The position numbers and the translations under genes are program-made. From IMG/VR virus record IMGVR_UViG_3300033571_011171, positions 1 through 49,740 of that record: DNA of 49,740 nucleotides. One strand, given 5' to 3'. The notes under the pieces were generated by a model. That model had not been told where the DNA came from. It saw only the letters and a list, made by a program, of their open reading frames with translations, and made no database searches. This stretch comes from a virus. How positions within the stretch are numbered: the stretch's first letter is position 1; each line of letters begins with the position of its first letter. Positions 1-7,395 of this stretch are shown here, piece by piece.

Positions 1-87
1 TCAGGCAGCGATTTCGCGCGCGCGACCTCATTTTTCTTCTGCTGCTTGATGTACGCCTGCATATCCTCAGTGACCTCTTTGAGCTCA
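1..87. repeat. Terminal direct repeat, left copy
   Basis: The first 87 bases are identical to 49654-49740. With one copy removed the molecule closes into a circle of 49,653 bp, and the helicase gene crossing the junction stays in frame. This looks like the overlap left when a circular or circularly permuted genome is assembled, more than a biological terminal repeat, because it lies inside a coding sequence. Confidence 0.9.
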
Positions 88-1322
88 CCGTCGCGCTTCA
101 ACAGCGTGCGCTGCTGCTGCACCTCATACTTGTGCCCACACTCAGGGCACAGCTCAGCTGGAAGATGAATCGCGTAGCAGGACGGGCACTGCTGGATTTT
201 GATATTCTCCGCATCGGATTTCATCGATCGCTTGGTGCGCTTCGCTCCCTCGAGCGACCACTCCCGAAGGTCCTGCGGCCGCCCGTGCATCCTCACGTTA
301 CCAACATGGTCGAGGATGATCGCGAAGTCCTTTCCAGGCGACGGCCTGAGAGCTCTACCCACCTGCTGCAAAAACAGCCCCAGCGATGCAGTTGGGCGCA
401 ACAGGATAGCGCACGCGATCGCTGGAATGTCCGTTCCCTCAGAGATCAGATCGCAGGTAGTGAGAACCTGCACCTCACCATTGCCCAGCCCGTTGAGCCG
501 TCGCTGGCGTTCATCGTCTGCCAGCGAGCCATCAGCGTGTTCAGCTCGATAGCCTGCCTGTCTGAACTGATCAGCCACGTGCTGGGCGTGCTCCACTGAT
601 ATGCAGAACACCACACACGGCTGTCCGTCGGCATACTTCTTATAATGGTGCACAGCGTCGCCTGTGATGGTGGGTTTATCCACCTTCGCCAGCACCTGTG
701 CCTTGTCGAAGTCGCCTCGCACCATATCCACGTCGGAGAAATCCAGCGCGGTCGGTGGTGCATAGATTTTCGGAGCGACAAGGAATCCCATGTCGATCAG
801 GTCTTGGGTCTGTGGACCCATCACCATGCAGTCGAAGTAGCCACCCGCGGACGTTCCCAGCCCCACACCGTCAGCGCGGCATGGTGTGGCAGTCACTCCC
901 AGCAGGCGTGCACGTGGGTTGGCATCGATGATCTTGCGCCAGGTCGATGCGTTGGCGTGGTGCGCCTCGTCGATGATGATCAGATCGTAGTCCTGTCGGG
1001 AACTGTCGAGCCGCTGAACCAACGTCTGAACCGATGCGATTTGAACTTTCGCAAACGGATCGGGCGTGTAGTTGGCGTTGATCAGTCCAGCGTGCACTCC
1101 GTTTTTGTCGAGTGCCTTTTTCGTCTGCCTCAGCAGTTCGATTCGGTGGACGAGAATAAGGACACGCTTCCCTTTGCTCACCGTCAGGTGTGCGATGTGG
1201 GAGAATATCACAGTTTTTCCTGCACCGGTTGGCAGAACAGCCAGCGGTGCGCGATATCCTTGTACGTAAAAGTCCCTTATTCCATCGACGGCATCATGCT
1301 GATACTGCCTCAGTTCCAGCAT
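1..1322 (-). CDS. DEAD/DEAH-box superfamily 2 helicase, N-terminal 440 codons (continues at 49653)
   Basis: Likely ATP-dependent DNA helicase of the phage SF2 type, acting in replication or recombination. The ATG at 1322 opens a Q-motif-like LRQYQ segment. Walker A PTGAGKT is at residues 31-37, the DEAH box (IIIDEAHH) near 116, and motif VI (QQVGRALR) near 320. A four-cysteine zinc-binding segment (CPSC then CPECG) lies near 378-395. The frame runs off base 1 and continues from 49653 to a TGA at 49563-49565, giving 470 residues; the tail contains the KPGWA-type ending common in this phage family. The start overlaps the upstream HTH gene by 29 bp, so the two are probably co-transcribed. The fold is clear; its exact job in this phage is inferred. 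Confidence 0.93.
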   Translation of the reverse strand, partial: MLELRQYQHDAVDGIRDFYVQGYRAPLAVLPTGAGKTVIFSHIAHLTVSKGKRVLILVHRIELLRQTKKALDKNGVHAGLINANYTPDPFAKVQIASVQTLVQRLDSSRQDYDLIIIDEAHHANASTWRKIIDANPRARLLGVTATPCRADGVGLGTSAGGYFDCMVMGPQTQDLIDMGFLVAPKIYAPPTALDFSDVDMVRGDFDKAQVLAKVDKPTITGDAVHHYKKYADGQPCVVFCISVEHAQHVADQFRQAGYRAEHADGSLADDERQRRLNGLGNGEVQVLTTCDLISEGTDIPAIACAILLRPTASLGLFLQQVGRALRPSPGKDFAIILDHVGNVRMHGRPQDLREWSLEGAKRTKRSMKSDAENIKIQQCPSCYAIHLPAELCPECGHKYEVQQQRTLLKRDGELKEVTEDMQAYIKQQKKNEVARAKSLP

Positions 1323-1509
1323 CGGTACTTGTGTTTGATTGGCGGTCGATTTCAGCAAGCAGCCTCTTATACATATCGATCTGCTGCGGGTTGTTTTTCT
1401 TCCAACTCCACACTGTCGATCTGCTTATGCCAGCAGCGATGCATACCTTGTTGAGCGTAGTTCGCGCAGCCTTGCAGCGCGCTTTGAGTTCTTCAAATGT
1501 GTTTTCCAT
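1294..1509 (-). CDS. Small helix-turn-helix DNA-binding protein (71 aa)
   Basis: A 71-residue protein with a helix-turn-helix around residues 18-37 (VCIAAGISRSTVWSWKK), of the kind found in short phage regulators. It is the first gene of the leftward helicase unit and faces the rightward recombination genes across a 112-bp control region. That region holds two near-identical 13-bp repeats which are plausible operators for it. No effector domain is visible, so it could be a Cro-like switch protein or a local autoregulator. The name is safe only at the level of DNA-binding HTH. Confidence 0.75.
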   Translation of the reverse strand: MENTFEELKARCKAARTTLNKVCIAAGISRSTVWSWKKNNPQQIDMYKRLLAEIDRQSNTSTDAGTEAVSA

Positions 1510-1536
1510 GATGTGCGGTGATCTGTCGTGTATCCG

Positions 1537-1575
1537 AATGTATTAGAATTAATTTCTGTGCAAATGTATTGGAAT
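1537..1575. promoter_or_regulatory. Pair of 13-bp direct repeats (operator candidate)
   Basis: The sequence AATGTATTRGAAT occurs at 1537-1549 and again at 1563-1575 (12 of 13 bases identical), 26 bp apart. Both lie between the divergent HTH gene and the exonuclease gene. The right copy overlaps a leftward TACATTTG -7 element (complement of 1561-1568). This arrangement suits a repressor that controls both directions; the adjacent HTH protein is the obvious candidate by inference. Confidence 0.5.
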
Positions 1576-1598
1576 ATTTCCGAATCTCCGTACATTTG
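1568..1598 (+). promoter_or_regulatory. Bacteroidota-type promoter for the recombination operon
   Basis: ATTG at 1568-1571 is followed by a 19-bp spacer and TACATTTG at 1591-1598, matching the Bacteroidota TTTG-N19-TAnnTTTG consensus with one mismatch in the -33 box. It would start a transcript about 15 bases before the ATG at 1622, giving a short leader containing CACACACAC. Confidence 0.65.
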
Positions 1599-1621
1599 TA
1601 ATCACAAAATTTCACACACAC

Positions 1622-2425
1622 ATGGAAACAAACATGGATTATCACGCGGACACCAAGAGAATTGGGAAGTCTGGACTTGATCTAATCGACAAGGCACCAT
1701 TGATTTACTGGCAAAAGTATCTCGACCCTAATCGGGTACGGGACGACGATCAGACACCTGCGATGCTGTTAGGCAGTGCCACTCACTGCGCGGTGTTCGA
1801 GCCTGAGCAGTTCACCAAAACGTATGTGGTCGCTCCGAAAATCGACCGACGTACCAACGCAGGGAAGCTCGAGGCAGCAGAGTTCGAGGCGAAGTACGCT
1901 GGATTCAAACAGCTGACAGCTGAGCAGTACGATTCCGTTCAGCGCATGGTTGATGCTGTCTATTCACACCCGATGGCACGCCAGCTGCTCGAGCTTGGTG
2001 GCGTATCGGAACACCGAGTGGATTTCATCGACCCACTCACAGGTGCGCTCTGCAAGATGAAGGCTGATCGCATCACTCCTAGCGGAATGATCATCGACCT
2101 GAAAACAACCAAGGATGCTTCGCCTGCAGAGTTTGCGCAGTCCTGCGCGAAATACCGCTACCACGTACAGGATGCCTGGTACTCGGACGGATTCGCAGCG
2201 GCTTACAGGCAAGTTCCCGAAGCGTTCGTATTTATCGCTGTTGAATCAGAATCGGGAATCGTAAAACCTTACATTCTCGATAACGAATCACGCGAGCTGG
2301 GCAGGGAAACATACCGCCAAAACCTCAACACCTATCTCGAGTGCTTGAAAACTAACACATGGCCAGCGTATGGTGACGAGGTTTCTGAACTTCGTTTGCC
2401 GTCTTGGGCTTTTCGTTCAATCTAA
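1622..2425 (+). CDS. RecE/exonuclease VIII-like PD-(D/E)XK nuclease
   Basis: A 267-residue nuclease of the RecE-like PDDEXK group, which resects double-stranded DNA ends 5' to 3' to give single strands for annealing. The expected core can be followed: GSATH at 51-55, Glu130 in the SEHRVDF segment, Asp149 in KADRI, the DLK motif at 159-161 and a YHVQDAWY segment at 180-187 that matches the conserved Q/Y motif. It is first in the rightward operon after the promoter at 1568 and is followed 15 bp later by a protein likely to be its recombination partner. The start is preceded by CACACACAC rather than by a Shine-Dalgarno sequence. Confidence 0.88.
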   Translation: METNMDYHADTKRIGKSGLDLIDKAPLIYWQKYLDPNRVRDDDQTPAMLLGSATHCAVFEPEQFTKTYVVAPKIDRRTNAGKLEAAEFEAKYAGFKQLTAEQYDSVQRMVDAVYSHPMARQLLELGGVSEHRVDFIDPLTGALCKMKADRITPSGMIIDLKTTKDASPAEFAQSCAKYRYHVQDAWYSDGFAAAYRQVPEAFVFIAVESESGIVKPYILDNESRELGRETYRQNLNTYLECLKTNTWPAYGDEVSELRLPSWAFRSI

Positions 2426-2440
2426 TACACACACATACCT

Positions 2441-3478
2441 ATGAATAACTTACTTCCACAGTTCCCTCCACAGCAGCAGGGAGCTGTTCCCCAACTCGTC
2501 CCACAACAGGCGAAACTTCCTCCACAACAGGCGCAACAGATGCACCCACAGTTAGCTCCACACACCAACGCAGGAACGGTGGCCATCGAGCAGAGCCGCG
2601 CAGTGGCAGAGGCACTGGGCAAAATTCAGATCGCGAAGGCTTACCCGCGGTCGCTCTCTGAGGCGTATGCCGCGGTGGAGAAATCCTGCTCCCGTCCATC
2701 GTTCGCGGACATCGCCACGTATGCATATCCGCGCGGTAGTCAGACCATCACAGGACCGTCGATCAGGCTGGCAGAGGAGCTGGCACGCTGCTTCGGGAAC
2801 ATCCAGTACGGCATTCGGGAGCTCAGCCAACGGCAGGGCGAATCCGAAATGCAGGCGTTCGCTTGGGACATGGAAAACAACGTCGAGCGAACGATGAATT
2901 TCACCGTGAAGCACGAACGGCACACCCGCAGCGGAGTGACCAAGCTAACCGATCCGCGGGACATTTACGAAATGACAGCGAACCAAGGTGGGCGACGTGT
3001 TCGCGCCTGCATTCTCGCTGTGCTCGATCGCGACTTGGAATCATTCGCCCTGGACGTGTGCAAGCGCGCACTGGCTGGCAACGCATCGGTGTCGATCAGC
3101 GATCGCATCAGAACCATGGTGTCTGAGTTCGCGAAGATCGGCATCCAGTCGCAGCACATCGAGCAGCGCATGGGCGTGAGGCTGGATGATCTCCTGCCCG
3201 ATCAGATCGCGGAGCTGCGCTCGATCTTCAACAGCCTGCGCGACGGCATGAGCCGAGCCTCTGACTGGTTCAACGTGCCAGCTGCAGGTGAGCCGTCGAA
3301 TTCTGCGATCGCTGACCTGAACAACAAACTTCTACAACCCCAGCCGCAGCCTTATCCACAGTCACCTACGCCACAGGCAACAGTGTCGCAGCCGTTTCAT
3401 ATTCCTCAACAACCCACTGGAAATGGTTCACCAACGTACATACCTTCAACTGCGCAGAACAATCAGGAGCTGCTATAA
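2441..3478 (+). CDS. Recombination-partner protein, candidate single-strand annealing factor
   Basis: 345 residues: a Gln/Pro-rich N-terminal tail (1-45), a conserved core (about 46-285) and a Gln/Pro/Thr-rich C-terminal tail. The core contains segments such as ITGPSIRLAEELARCFGNIQ, KHERHT and DPRDIYEMTANQGGRRVRACI. I associate these with a phage protein family that repeatedly sits beside RecE-like nucleases. Biochemistry of that family is not known to me, so annealing function is inferred from position, like RecT beside RecE. The stop overlaps the next gene by one base (TAATG). Confidence 0.72.
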   Translation: MNNLLPQFPPQQQGAVPQLVPQQAKLPPQQAQQMHPQLAPHTNAGTVAIEQSRAVAEALGKIQIAKAYPRSLSEAYAAVEKSCSRPSFADIATYAYPRGSQTITGPSIRLAEELARCFGNIQYGIRELSQRQGESEMQAFAWDMENNVERTMNFTVKHERHTRSGVTKLTDPRDIYEMTANQGGRRVRACILAVLDRDLESFALDVCKRALAGNASVSISDRIRTMVSEFAKIGIQSQHIEQRMGVRLDDLLPDQIAELRSIFNSLRDGMSRASDWFNVPAAGEPSNSAIADLNNKLLQPQPQPYPQSPTPQATVSQPFHIPQQPTGNGSPTYIPSTAQNNQELL

Positions 3479-3684
3479 TGGAGGAGCGTAAGTTCCTAAC
3501 CCCACGGGAGGTTGCGTCGCGTTACAATGGTCAAATCACCCACCGAACTTTAGCGAATTGGCGATCGTCAGGTGTCAGCCCTCCGTTCTGCAAAATTGGT
3601 GGGCGTATCTTGTACCCGCTCGATGAGCTAATCTTATGGGAGCAGCGCAGGACGGTGAAAGCCACGAACCAGTACAGTAAGTGA
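3478..3684 (+). CDS. Small MerR/AlpA-like HTH protein, possible excisionase
   Basis: 68 residues with the pattern of the helix_turn_helix_17/AlpA-excisionase group: FLTPREVASRYN, then RTLANWRSSG, then PPFCKIGGRILYP and a final helix. Such proteins bend DNA at attachment sites or regulate integrases. It directly precedes a terminator and the integrase gene, which supports an excisionase (recombination directionality factor) role, but a plain transcription factor is also possible. Its start overlaps the previous stop by one base, so translation is probably coupled. Confidence 0.72.
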   Translation: MEERKFLTPREVASRYNGQITHRTLANWRSSGVSPPFCKIGGRILYPLDELILWEQRRTVKATNQYSK

Positions 3685-3709
3685 GTTTCCGCCTGATACA
3701 GGCAGCAGA

Positions 3710-3749
3710 AACGGGCAGCACCTCAACAGGTCTGCCCGTTTTTCTTTTT
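3710..3749 (+). terminator. Rho-independent terminator after the HTH gene
   Basis: AACGGGCAG at 3710-3718 pairs with CTGCCCGTT at 3732-3740 across a 13-base loop and is followed by a T-rich run (TTTCTTTTTA). It ends the recombination transcript, so the integrase 184 bp further on probably has its own promoter or depends on read-through. The 248 bp between 3685 and 3932 hold nothing else that I can support. Confidence 0.8.
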
Positions 3750-3932
3750 AGTTTCAGATACATACCGCCAGCGATTGACTTATTCACAAGCACCATTCAT
3801 AGTCCTGCCTGTTCACGGTGGTGCACGGGCAGTCCATTGAATTCATTGCAGGATTCTCGGATTCATCCGTCGCCACTCCTAACCTGCTGGAACGGGAAGC
3901 AATCCCCAAACAGCGAGCAAACAGGTGGCAAA

Positions 3933-5069
3933 ATGAAGCTCACAGATGCTGCAATTCGCAGGGCGGTGGAGATCGGGAAACCCGTCACGCTCACCGACGG
4001 CTCAGGAAAAGGCACTGGACGGCTGGTGCTGATCATTCGGAAGAACCCTGAGTGGTACGTCCGTGTCCAGCGCAACGGGAAACGCCAGTCCGTCAAGATC
4101 GGAACATACCCTGCCATGTCGCTGAATCAGGCGCGTGAGCGGTTCGCGGACTATCGTGAGGGTATCACCATAGGCAAGCCCGTTCGAGCGGCTGTAACCG
4201 TCCCGATTGGCACGGTGGAGGACCTATTCGCGGGGTATCTCGAAACGCTCGAGGGGAGAGCATCATACGACGATGGGAAAGCCTGCCTCGATCGGCTCGC
4301 TGATCAGCTGGGAAAACACCGTCCAGCGAACACGATCACCACGGACGACATCGTGGCGTTCCTGCGCCCTGTGTACCACCGCGGCAAGGTTCGCATGGCT
4401 GACAAATATCGGGCGTTCGTCCGCGCGGCTTACGGTTGGGGAATGGCTGCTGAGGCTGACTATCGCAGCTCCGTGGCTGCGCGGTTCAAGATCGCGGTGA
4501 ATCCTGCCGCTGCGATTCCAGCAGAGGGTGTGTCGGTAGGAACGCGGCATCTGAGTGTCGCGGAGTTCAGGCAGCTGTGGTGGTCGCTCAGAGGCACAAC
4601 GACAAACCGCGCGATCGGGCAGATCATGTTCAGCGGATTGCGCCCCAGCGAGGTGGTTTCGATTCACAGCTCGATGATCTCCGACGGGATGATCACGTGG
4701 GGCGACACGAAGAACGGGAAGCCTCACACGCTGCCGTGGTGGGGCGGTGAGTTCGACGGGTATCTGTTCCCTGCGGATTTCAACGCTGACAGGCACGTGA
4801 ACGTCGAAACGGTGTACTCGGTGCTGTGGCGCTACTGCTCACGGATGAAGATCGAGCCGTTCAATCTGCGCGACCTTCGCAGGACCTGGAAGACACTGGC
4901 AGGTGAGGCTGGAATATCGAAGGAGCTCAGGGATATTTGGCAGAACCACGCGCGGTCGGATGTGTCGAGCGTGCACTACGATCGGTATCAGTACCTGCCT
5001 GAGAAGCGGGAGGTGTTGAGGTTGTGGTCTGAGTGGTGGGAGAAACGCATCGGGCTGACCAGTATATAA
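3933..5069 (+). CDS. int: P4-type tyrosine integrase
   Basis: Site-specific recombinase that integrates the phage at the bacterial attachment site. I start it at the ATG at 3933 (378 aa); an open frame extends upstream to 3681 but reads through a terminator and has no integrase-like content. Residues 1-90 match the arm-binding DUF4102-type domain (WYVRVQRNGKRQSVKIGTYP, then a LNQARERF helix). Catalytic positions visible are Arg237 (SGLRPSE), Arg316 (RDLRRTWKT), His339 (QNHA) and Tyr349 (HYDRY). The usual first histidine of box II (HxxR) is Arg313 here, as in some relatives of this branch. It ends next to a tRNA gene, the expected attachment target. Confidence 0.93.
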   Translation: MKLTDAAIRRAVEIGKPVTLTDGSGKGTGRLVLIIRKNPEWYVRVQRNGKRQSVKIGTYPAMSLNQARERFADYREGITIGKPVRAAVTVPIGTVEDLFAGYLETLEGRASYDDGKACLDRLADQLGKHRPANTITTDDIVAFLRPVYHRGKVRMADKYRAFVRAAYGWGMAAEADYRSSVAARFKIAVNPAAAIPAEGVSVGTRHLSVAEFRQLWWSLRGTTTNRAIGQIMFSGLRPSEVVSIHSSMISDGMITWGDTKNGKPHTLPWWGGEFDGYLFPADFNADRHVNVETVYSVLWRYCSRMKIEPFNLRDLRRTWKTLAGEAGISKELRDIWQNHARSDVSSVHYDRYQYLPEKREVLRLWSEWWEKRIGLTSI

Positions 5070-5092
5070 AAATAAACCCCGCAGTGCGGGGC
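5064..5092 (-). terminator. Leftward terminator beyond the tRNA
   Basis: Read leftward, CCCCGC, a three-base loop and GCGGGG (5091-5077) are followed by TTTATTTTTATA. It stops transcription coming from the tRNA and late region before it runs into the integrase gene in antisense. In the rightward direction the hairpin directly follows the integrase stop but lacks a T run. Confidence 0.8.
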
Positions 5093-5133
5093 TTACCATC
5101 AGCGACAATGTACCGGGCGAACCGGGTATTTTT

Positions 5134-5170
5134 GGGCGGCTGGAAACCTTGGCAGAAAAACCAGCCGCCC
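5134..5170. repeat. 10-bp perfect inverted repeat in the attP region
   Basis: GGGCGGCTGG (5134-5143) and CCAGCCGCCC (5161-5170) form a perfect inverted repeat around 17 bases. It lies between the integrase terminator and the tRNA and has no terminator T-run. It could be an integrase or excisionase arm site, or an RNA hairpin near the 3' end of the tRNA transcript. A repeated ACCGGG at 5112 and 5121 is adjacent. Confidence 0.5.
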
Positions 5171-5188
5171 TCCTTTGGTCGGATTTTG

Positions 5189-5261
5189 TTGCGGAAACAG
5201 GACTCGAACCTGCGACCTGTGGATTATGAGTCCACCGAGCTACCAACTGCTCTATTCCGCA
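5189..5261 (-). tRNA. tRNA with CAU anticodon (tRNA-Met, or Ile2 if lysidine-modified)
   Basis: On the minus strand the 73-nt sequence folds as a full cloverleaf. The acceptor stem is TGCGGAA/TTCCGCA, the D arm contains GAGCAGTTGGTAGCTC, the anticodon stem is GTGGA/TCCAC with loop CTCATAA (anticodon CAU), and the T loop is TTCGAGT. CCA is not encoded. Its place beside the integrase suggests that it carries the attP core, so that it would rebuild a host tRNA gene on integration. It starts 16 bases after the stop of the neighbouring late gene and may be cut from that transcript. Confidence 0.92.
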
Positions 5262-5276
5262 CGCCAAATATAGGAA

Positions 5277-5513
5277 TTATTCGTACAAATCCATGTGCTC
5301 CCAATATTTTCTCGCGAAATGCTGGGTGTCTTTCAGGTGGCGTTTTGCCGCGTGATATTCTTCGCGTATGTAGATATTGACGATCAGTACAACAACGACC
5401 GTCAAGCCGAGAATTATTCCAGTGTTGTTTCCACTGTTAATCTGCTGGGCGATCAGGTACAGGTAAATTCCTGCGATGAATGATTTCAGTGTGATTGAGA
5501 GGATGCGTTTCAT
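5277..5513 (-). CDS. Small protein with two membrane segments (78 aa)
   Basis: Hydrophobic segments at about residues 8-24 and 31-49 are followed by a charged tail (REEYHAAKRHLKD). The stop of the upstream gene and this start overlap as TAATG, so the two are translationally coupled. Size and topology would suit a class II holin or a small accessory membrane protein, but it is far from the probable lysis cassette at 41.5-42.6 kb and close to the endolysin unit only by strand. No family recognised. Confidence 0.7.
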   Translation of the reverse strand: MKRILSITLKSFIAGIYLYLIAQQINSGNNTGIILGLTVVVVLIVNIYIREEYHAAKRHLKDTQHFARKYWEHMDLYE

Positions 5514-6796
5514 TAGAAGTTAGTATTACATACGTCGAAATCTGAATTAACTGCGGGGCGGTAGAACGTGAATATACTCTCACCCGAAAGGTTTCTGCTT
5601 ACTAATATCATTCCTGCCGATTTTGCCCATTCATCCACAACACGCATATCTTCCTTTATACTCACAACATTCTTTGTCAGAACTCCCTTTTCAACAAAGA
5701 AACTTCGTGGATGCTGAACTTTAACACGCCCTTTTCTCGGAGCAAACGCAGGGCAATCACACCCGTCAGGCTTGCTGCATCCTTTCAGGCAGGGATGATC
5801 GGGGCGCGGTTCGATGGGTTCGTAGAATTCCTCAGCCTTTAACCCAAGTCGCTCACGGTGTTCCTTCAACGTTTCGATTGATTCCTTCGGCTTCCCGAAA
5901 TCAGGATGCAACGGATGATCTGTCGGGTTGATAGGGGCGAGAAAATCAGTTCTTATAGACCGTTGAAGATCGAGTTCATTAAAACTAACTATCGCTTTAT
6001 CTCTGAACCACCCTAAGACTAATCCTTTATATCCTCTTTTAACAGTCACATACTCGCTAAGAAGAACTACTACTTCAGTACCTCTTGGAATACTGTAATC
6101 CTTCGGAAACGCCTGCGGAACATTCCAGTCAATTGGCTGCAACTCTGCCAGCTCCGCGTTCACTTCCCGCAGGTGTTTCACGGGTTGAGGTGTAATACTC
6201 ACGGAAGAACAGTCTGTAATTACCTCAACAACCTTCATAACCCTGCCGTGCTTATCTCTTGGATACGCTTTCAGGTTCCAGCCCTTCGGCTTCGGCATCA
6301 GCTGCAGGATTTGTTCGTTCTGAATCTTGATCAGCCCCAGCGCGCGGTCGAGGTATTCGCGGAGGTCGTTCGCCAGTGCGCGTGCTTCGTCGCGCTGCTG
6401 CTCCACCTCTTTGTGACCTTCTATCCATTCCTGAAGGAAGCGAGTTTTTAACGCAAGCTGTGCCGACACGCCCTTGTTCCGCTCCACCGCCTGCTCCCAC
6501 AGCCCTTTGTAGTTATCCCGTTCAGCTGTGCAGGTGGTGAGTTCGTTTCGCACCTCGATGAGTTCGCCAATCAGCTTATTTATCTGATCGGTAAGTTTAT
6601 CCTGCATCTGAATTTCGATCGTCGCACCTGGTGGTGGCAATTTATTGAAATCCAACGAGCCGTAAACGGTCTTCTGTTCAGGCTGGTTCTTATACGTCGG
6701 TTTCCGAAAGTAATTCACAGCCAGTACGACTGCTAGAATTGAAAGCCCCACCAATGCAGCGACGGCTATGTTTCCGTAGAATAAATCTGAGTTCAT
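5513..6796 (-). CDS. Membrane-anchored coiled-coil protein of unknown function (427 aa)
   Basis: One N-terminal transmembrane segment (about residues 9-28) is followed by a proline-containing linker, a long coiled coil (about 65-165), then a globular part. Near residues 333-346 there is a Cys-rich loop of pattern CxxxCxxxxxCxC that could hold a metal ion. The leader before the ATG is AATCACACAC. It sits at the distal end of the leftward unit with other membrane proteins and may act at the cell envelope, for example in superinfection exclusion; that is speculation. Confidence 0.75.
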   Translation of the reverse strand: MNSDLFYGNIAVAALVGLSILAVVLAVNYFRKPTYKNQPEQKTVYGSLDFNKLPPPGATIEIQMQDKLTDQINKLIGELIEVRNELTTCTAERDNYKGLWEQAVERNKGVSAQLALKTRFLQEWIEGHKEVEQQRDEARALANDLREYLDRALGLIKIQNEQILQLMPKPKGWNLKAYPRDKHGRVMKVVEVITDCSSVSITPQPVKHLREVNAELAELQPIDWNVPQAFPKDYSIPRGTEVVVLLSEYVTVKRGYKGLVLGWFRDKAIVSFNELDLQRSIRTDFLAPINPTDHPLHPDFGKPKESIETLKEHRERLGLKAEEFYEPIEPRPDHPCLKGCSKPDGCDCPAFAPRKGRVKVQHPRSFFVEKGVLTKNVVSIKEDMRVVDEWAKSAGMILVSRNLSGESIFTFYRPAVNSDFDVCNTNF

Positions 6797-6804
6797 GTGT
6801 GTGA

Positions 6805-7113
6805 TTATTTGGAGTTAGAAATTTCGGTAGTGTCAGGCTCGACCAGCAACCAGTAACGTCGAGTGCTGCTGTCAGGTGTGAATTCATACATACTGCCCGA
6901 CTTCAATGTGTCGAGGCGTTCAGGTTTGATAATGATCCCGTTCGATATAATGTGGTCAAGTTCTAAAGAAAGGTCTGCTAAATCGAGCGCGTTTTCCCTG
7001 ATCAGTTGAGCCGCAATTTGATGTCCTTGTTTCACTCCTACGTATCGTCCTGCAACGTAACCAATTCCGAGAAGAACCCAGCAGAATATTGCTCTGTAAA
7101 TGTACTGTTTCAT
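6805..7113 (-). CDS. Small single-pass membrane protein (102 aa)
   Basis: A hydrophobic N-terminal helix (about residues 6-24) is followed by a soluble domain rich in Leu, Asp and Glu. The start is preceded by AAACACAC, the leader type seen before many genes here. Eight bases separate it from the next gene downstream, so it is co-transcribed with the two membrane proteins that follow. Function unknown. Confidence 0.7.
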   Translation of the reverse strand: MKQYIYRAIFCWVLLGIGYVAGRYVGVKQGHQIAAQLIRENALDLADLSLELDHIISNGIIIKPERLDTLKSGSMYEFTPDSSTRRYWLLVEPDTTEISNSK

Positions 7114-7127
7114 GTGTGTTTAGTTTA

Positions 7128-7208
7128 GCGATGAGGCGGGATTCGAACCCTTTACACCACCGTTTGTGCGGCTTGCCTCATCGTGCGCTGGTGGGTTCAG
7201 CACCAGCG
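7128..7208 (-). other. tRNA-like element: T-arm and acceptor without a D arm, with a second hairpin
   Basis: On the minus strand 7183-7128 has a paired acceptor (CGATGAGG / CCTCATCG) and a GGGTTCGAATCCC T-arm motif, but only about 54 nt in total with no room for a D arm, and the middle hairpin is poor. Just before it, 7208-7186 forms a perfect 8-bp stem (CGCTGGTG/CACCAGCG) with a 7-base loop CTGAACC. It resembles a degenerate or deliberately truncated tRNA between two membrane-protein genes. It is not a standard tRNA; processing and function are unknown. Confidence 0.4.
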
Positions 7209-7254
7209 TTAAGAAATAAAGAACGAGTACCTGATTACCGCTCAGGTGGGCGTG

Positions 7255-7395
7255 TTACTTTCCGCTCTTCGTTATGATTTCGATCACCAAGAGTATAATA
7301 AGCATCTCGATAAATACGCAGAGAATAAGCATCCCGACGAGAAAAGATACCGCTGTCCACGGGTAATCTTTGAGAACTTCAAAAAACTCTCTCAT
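7255..7395 (-). CDS. Tiny membrane protein (46 aa)
   Basis: The ATG at 7395 overlaps the stop of the upstream gene as ATGA, a strong sign that it is translated. Residues 15-41 form a continuous hydrophobic stretch (FLVGMLILCVFIEMLIILLV), flanked by an amphipathic start (MREFFEVLKDYPW) and a lysine-containing end (TKSGK). Too small to assign to a family; size and single span fit small phage membrane modulators or a pinholin-like protein. Confidence 0.65.
   Translation of the reverse strand: MREFFEVLKDYPWTAVSFLVGMLILCVFIEMLIILLVIEIITKSGK

Noticed and set aside
645-1454. 269-codon plus-strand frame
   Set aside because: Antisense to the DEAD/DEAH helicase, whose motifs are clear on the minus strand and which continues in frame across the circular junction.
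3681-3932. 84-codon N-terminal extension of the integrase
   Set aside because: The frame reads through a strong terminator hairpin and the added residues do not resemble the arm-binding domain, which starts properly at 3933.
4839-5267. 142-codon minus-strand frame across the tRNA and integrase 3' end
   Set aside because: Its start region is a translated tRNA sequence (the familiar WTHNPQVAGSSPVSAT-type artefact) and the rest is antisense to the integrase.
7186-7208. Terminator between the small membrane-protein genes
   Set aside because: The stem is perfect but there is no T-run on either side in the direction of transcription.
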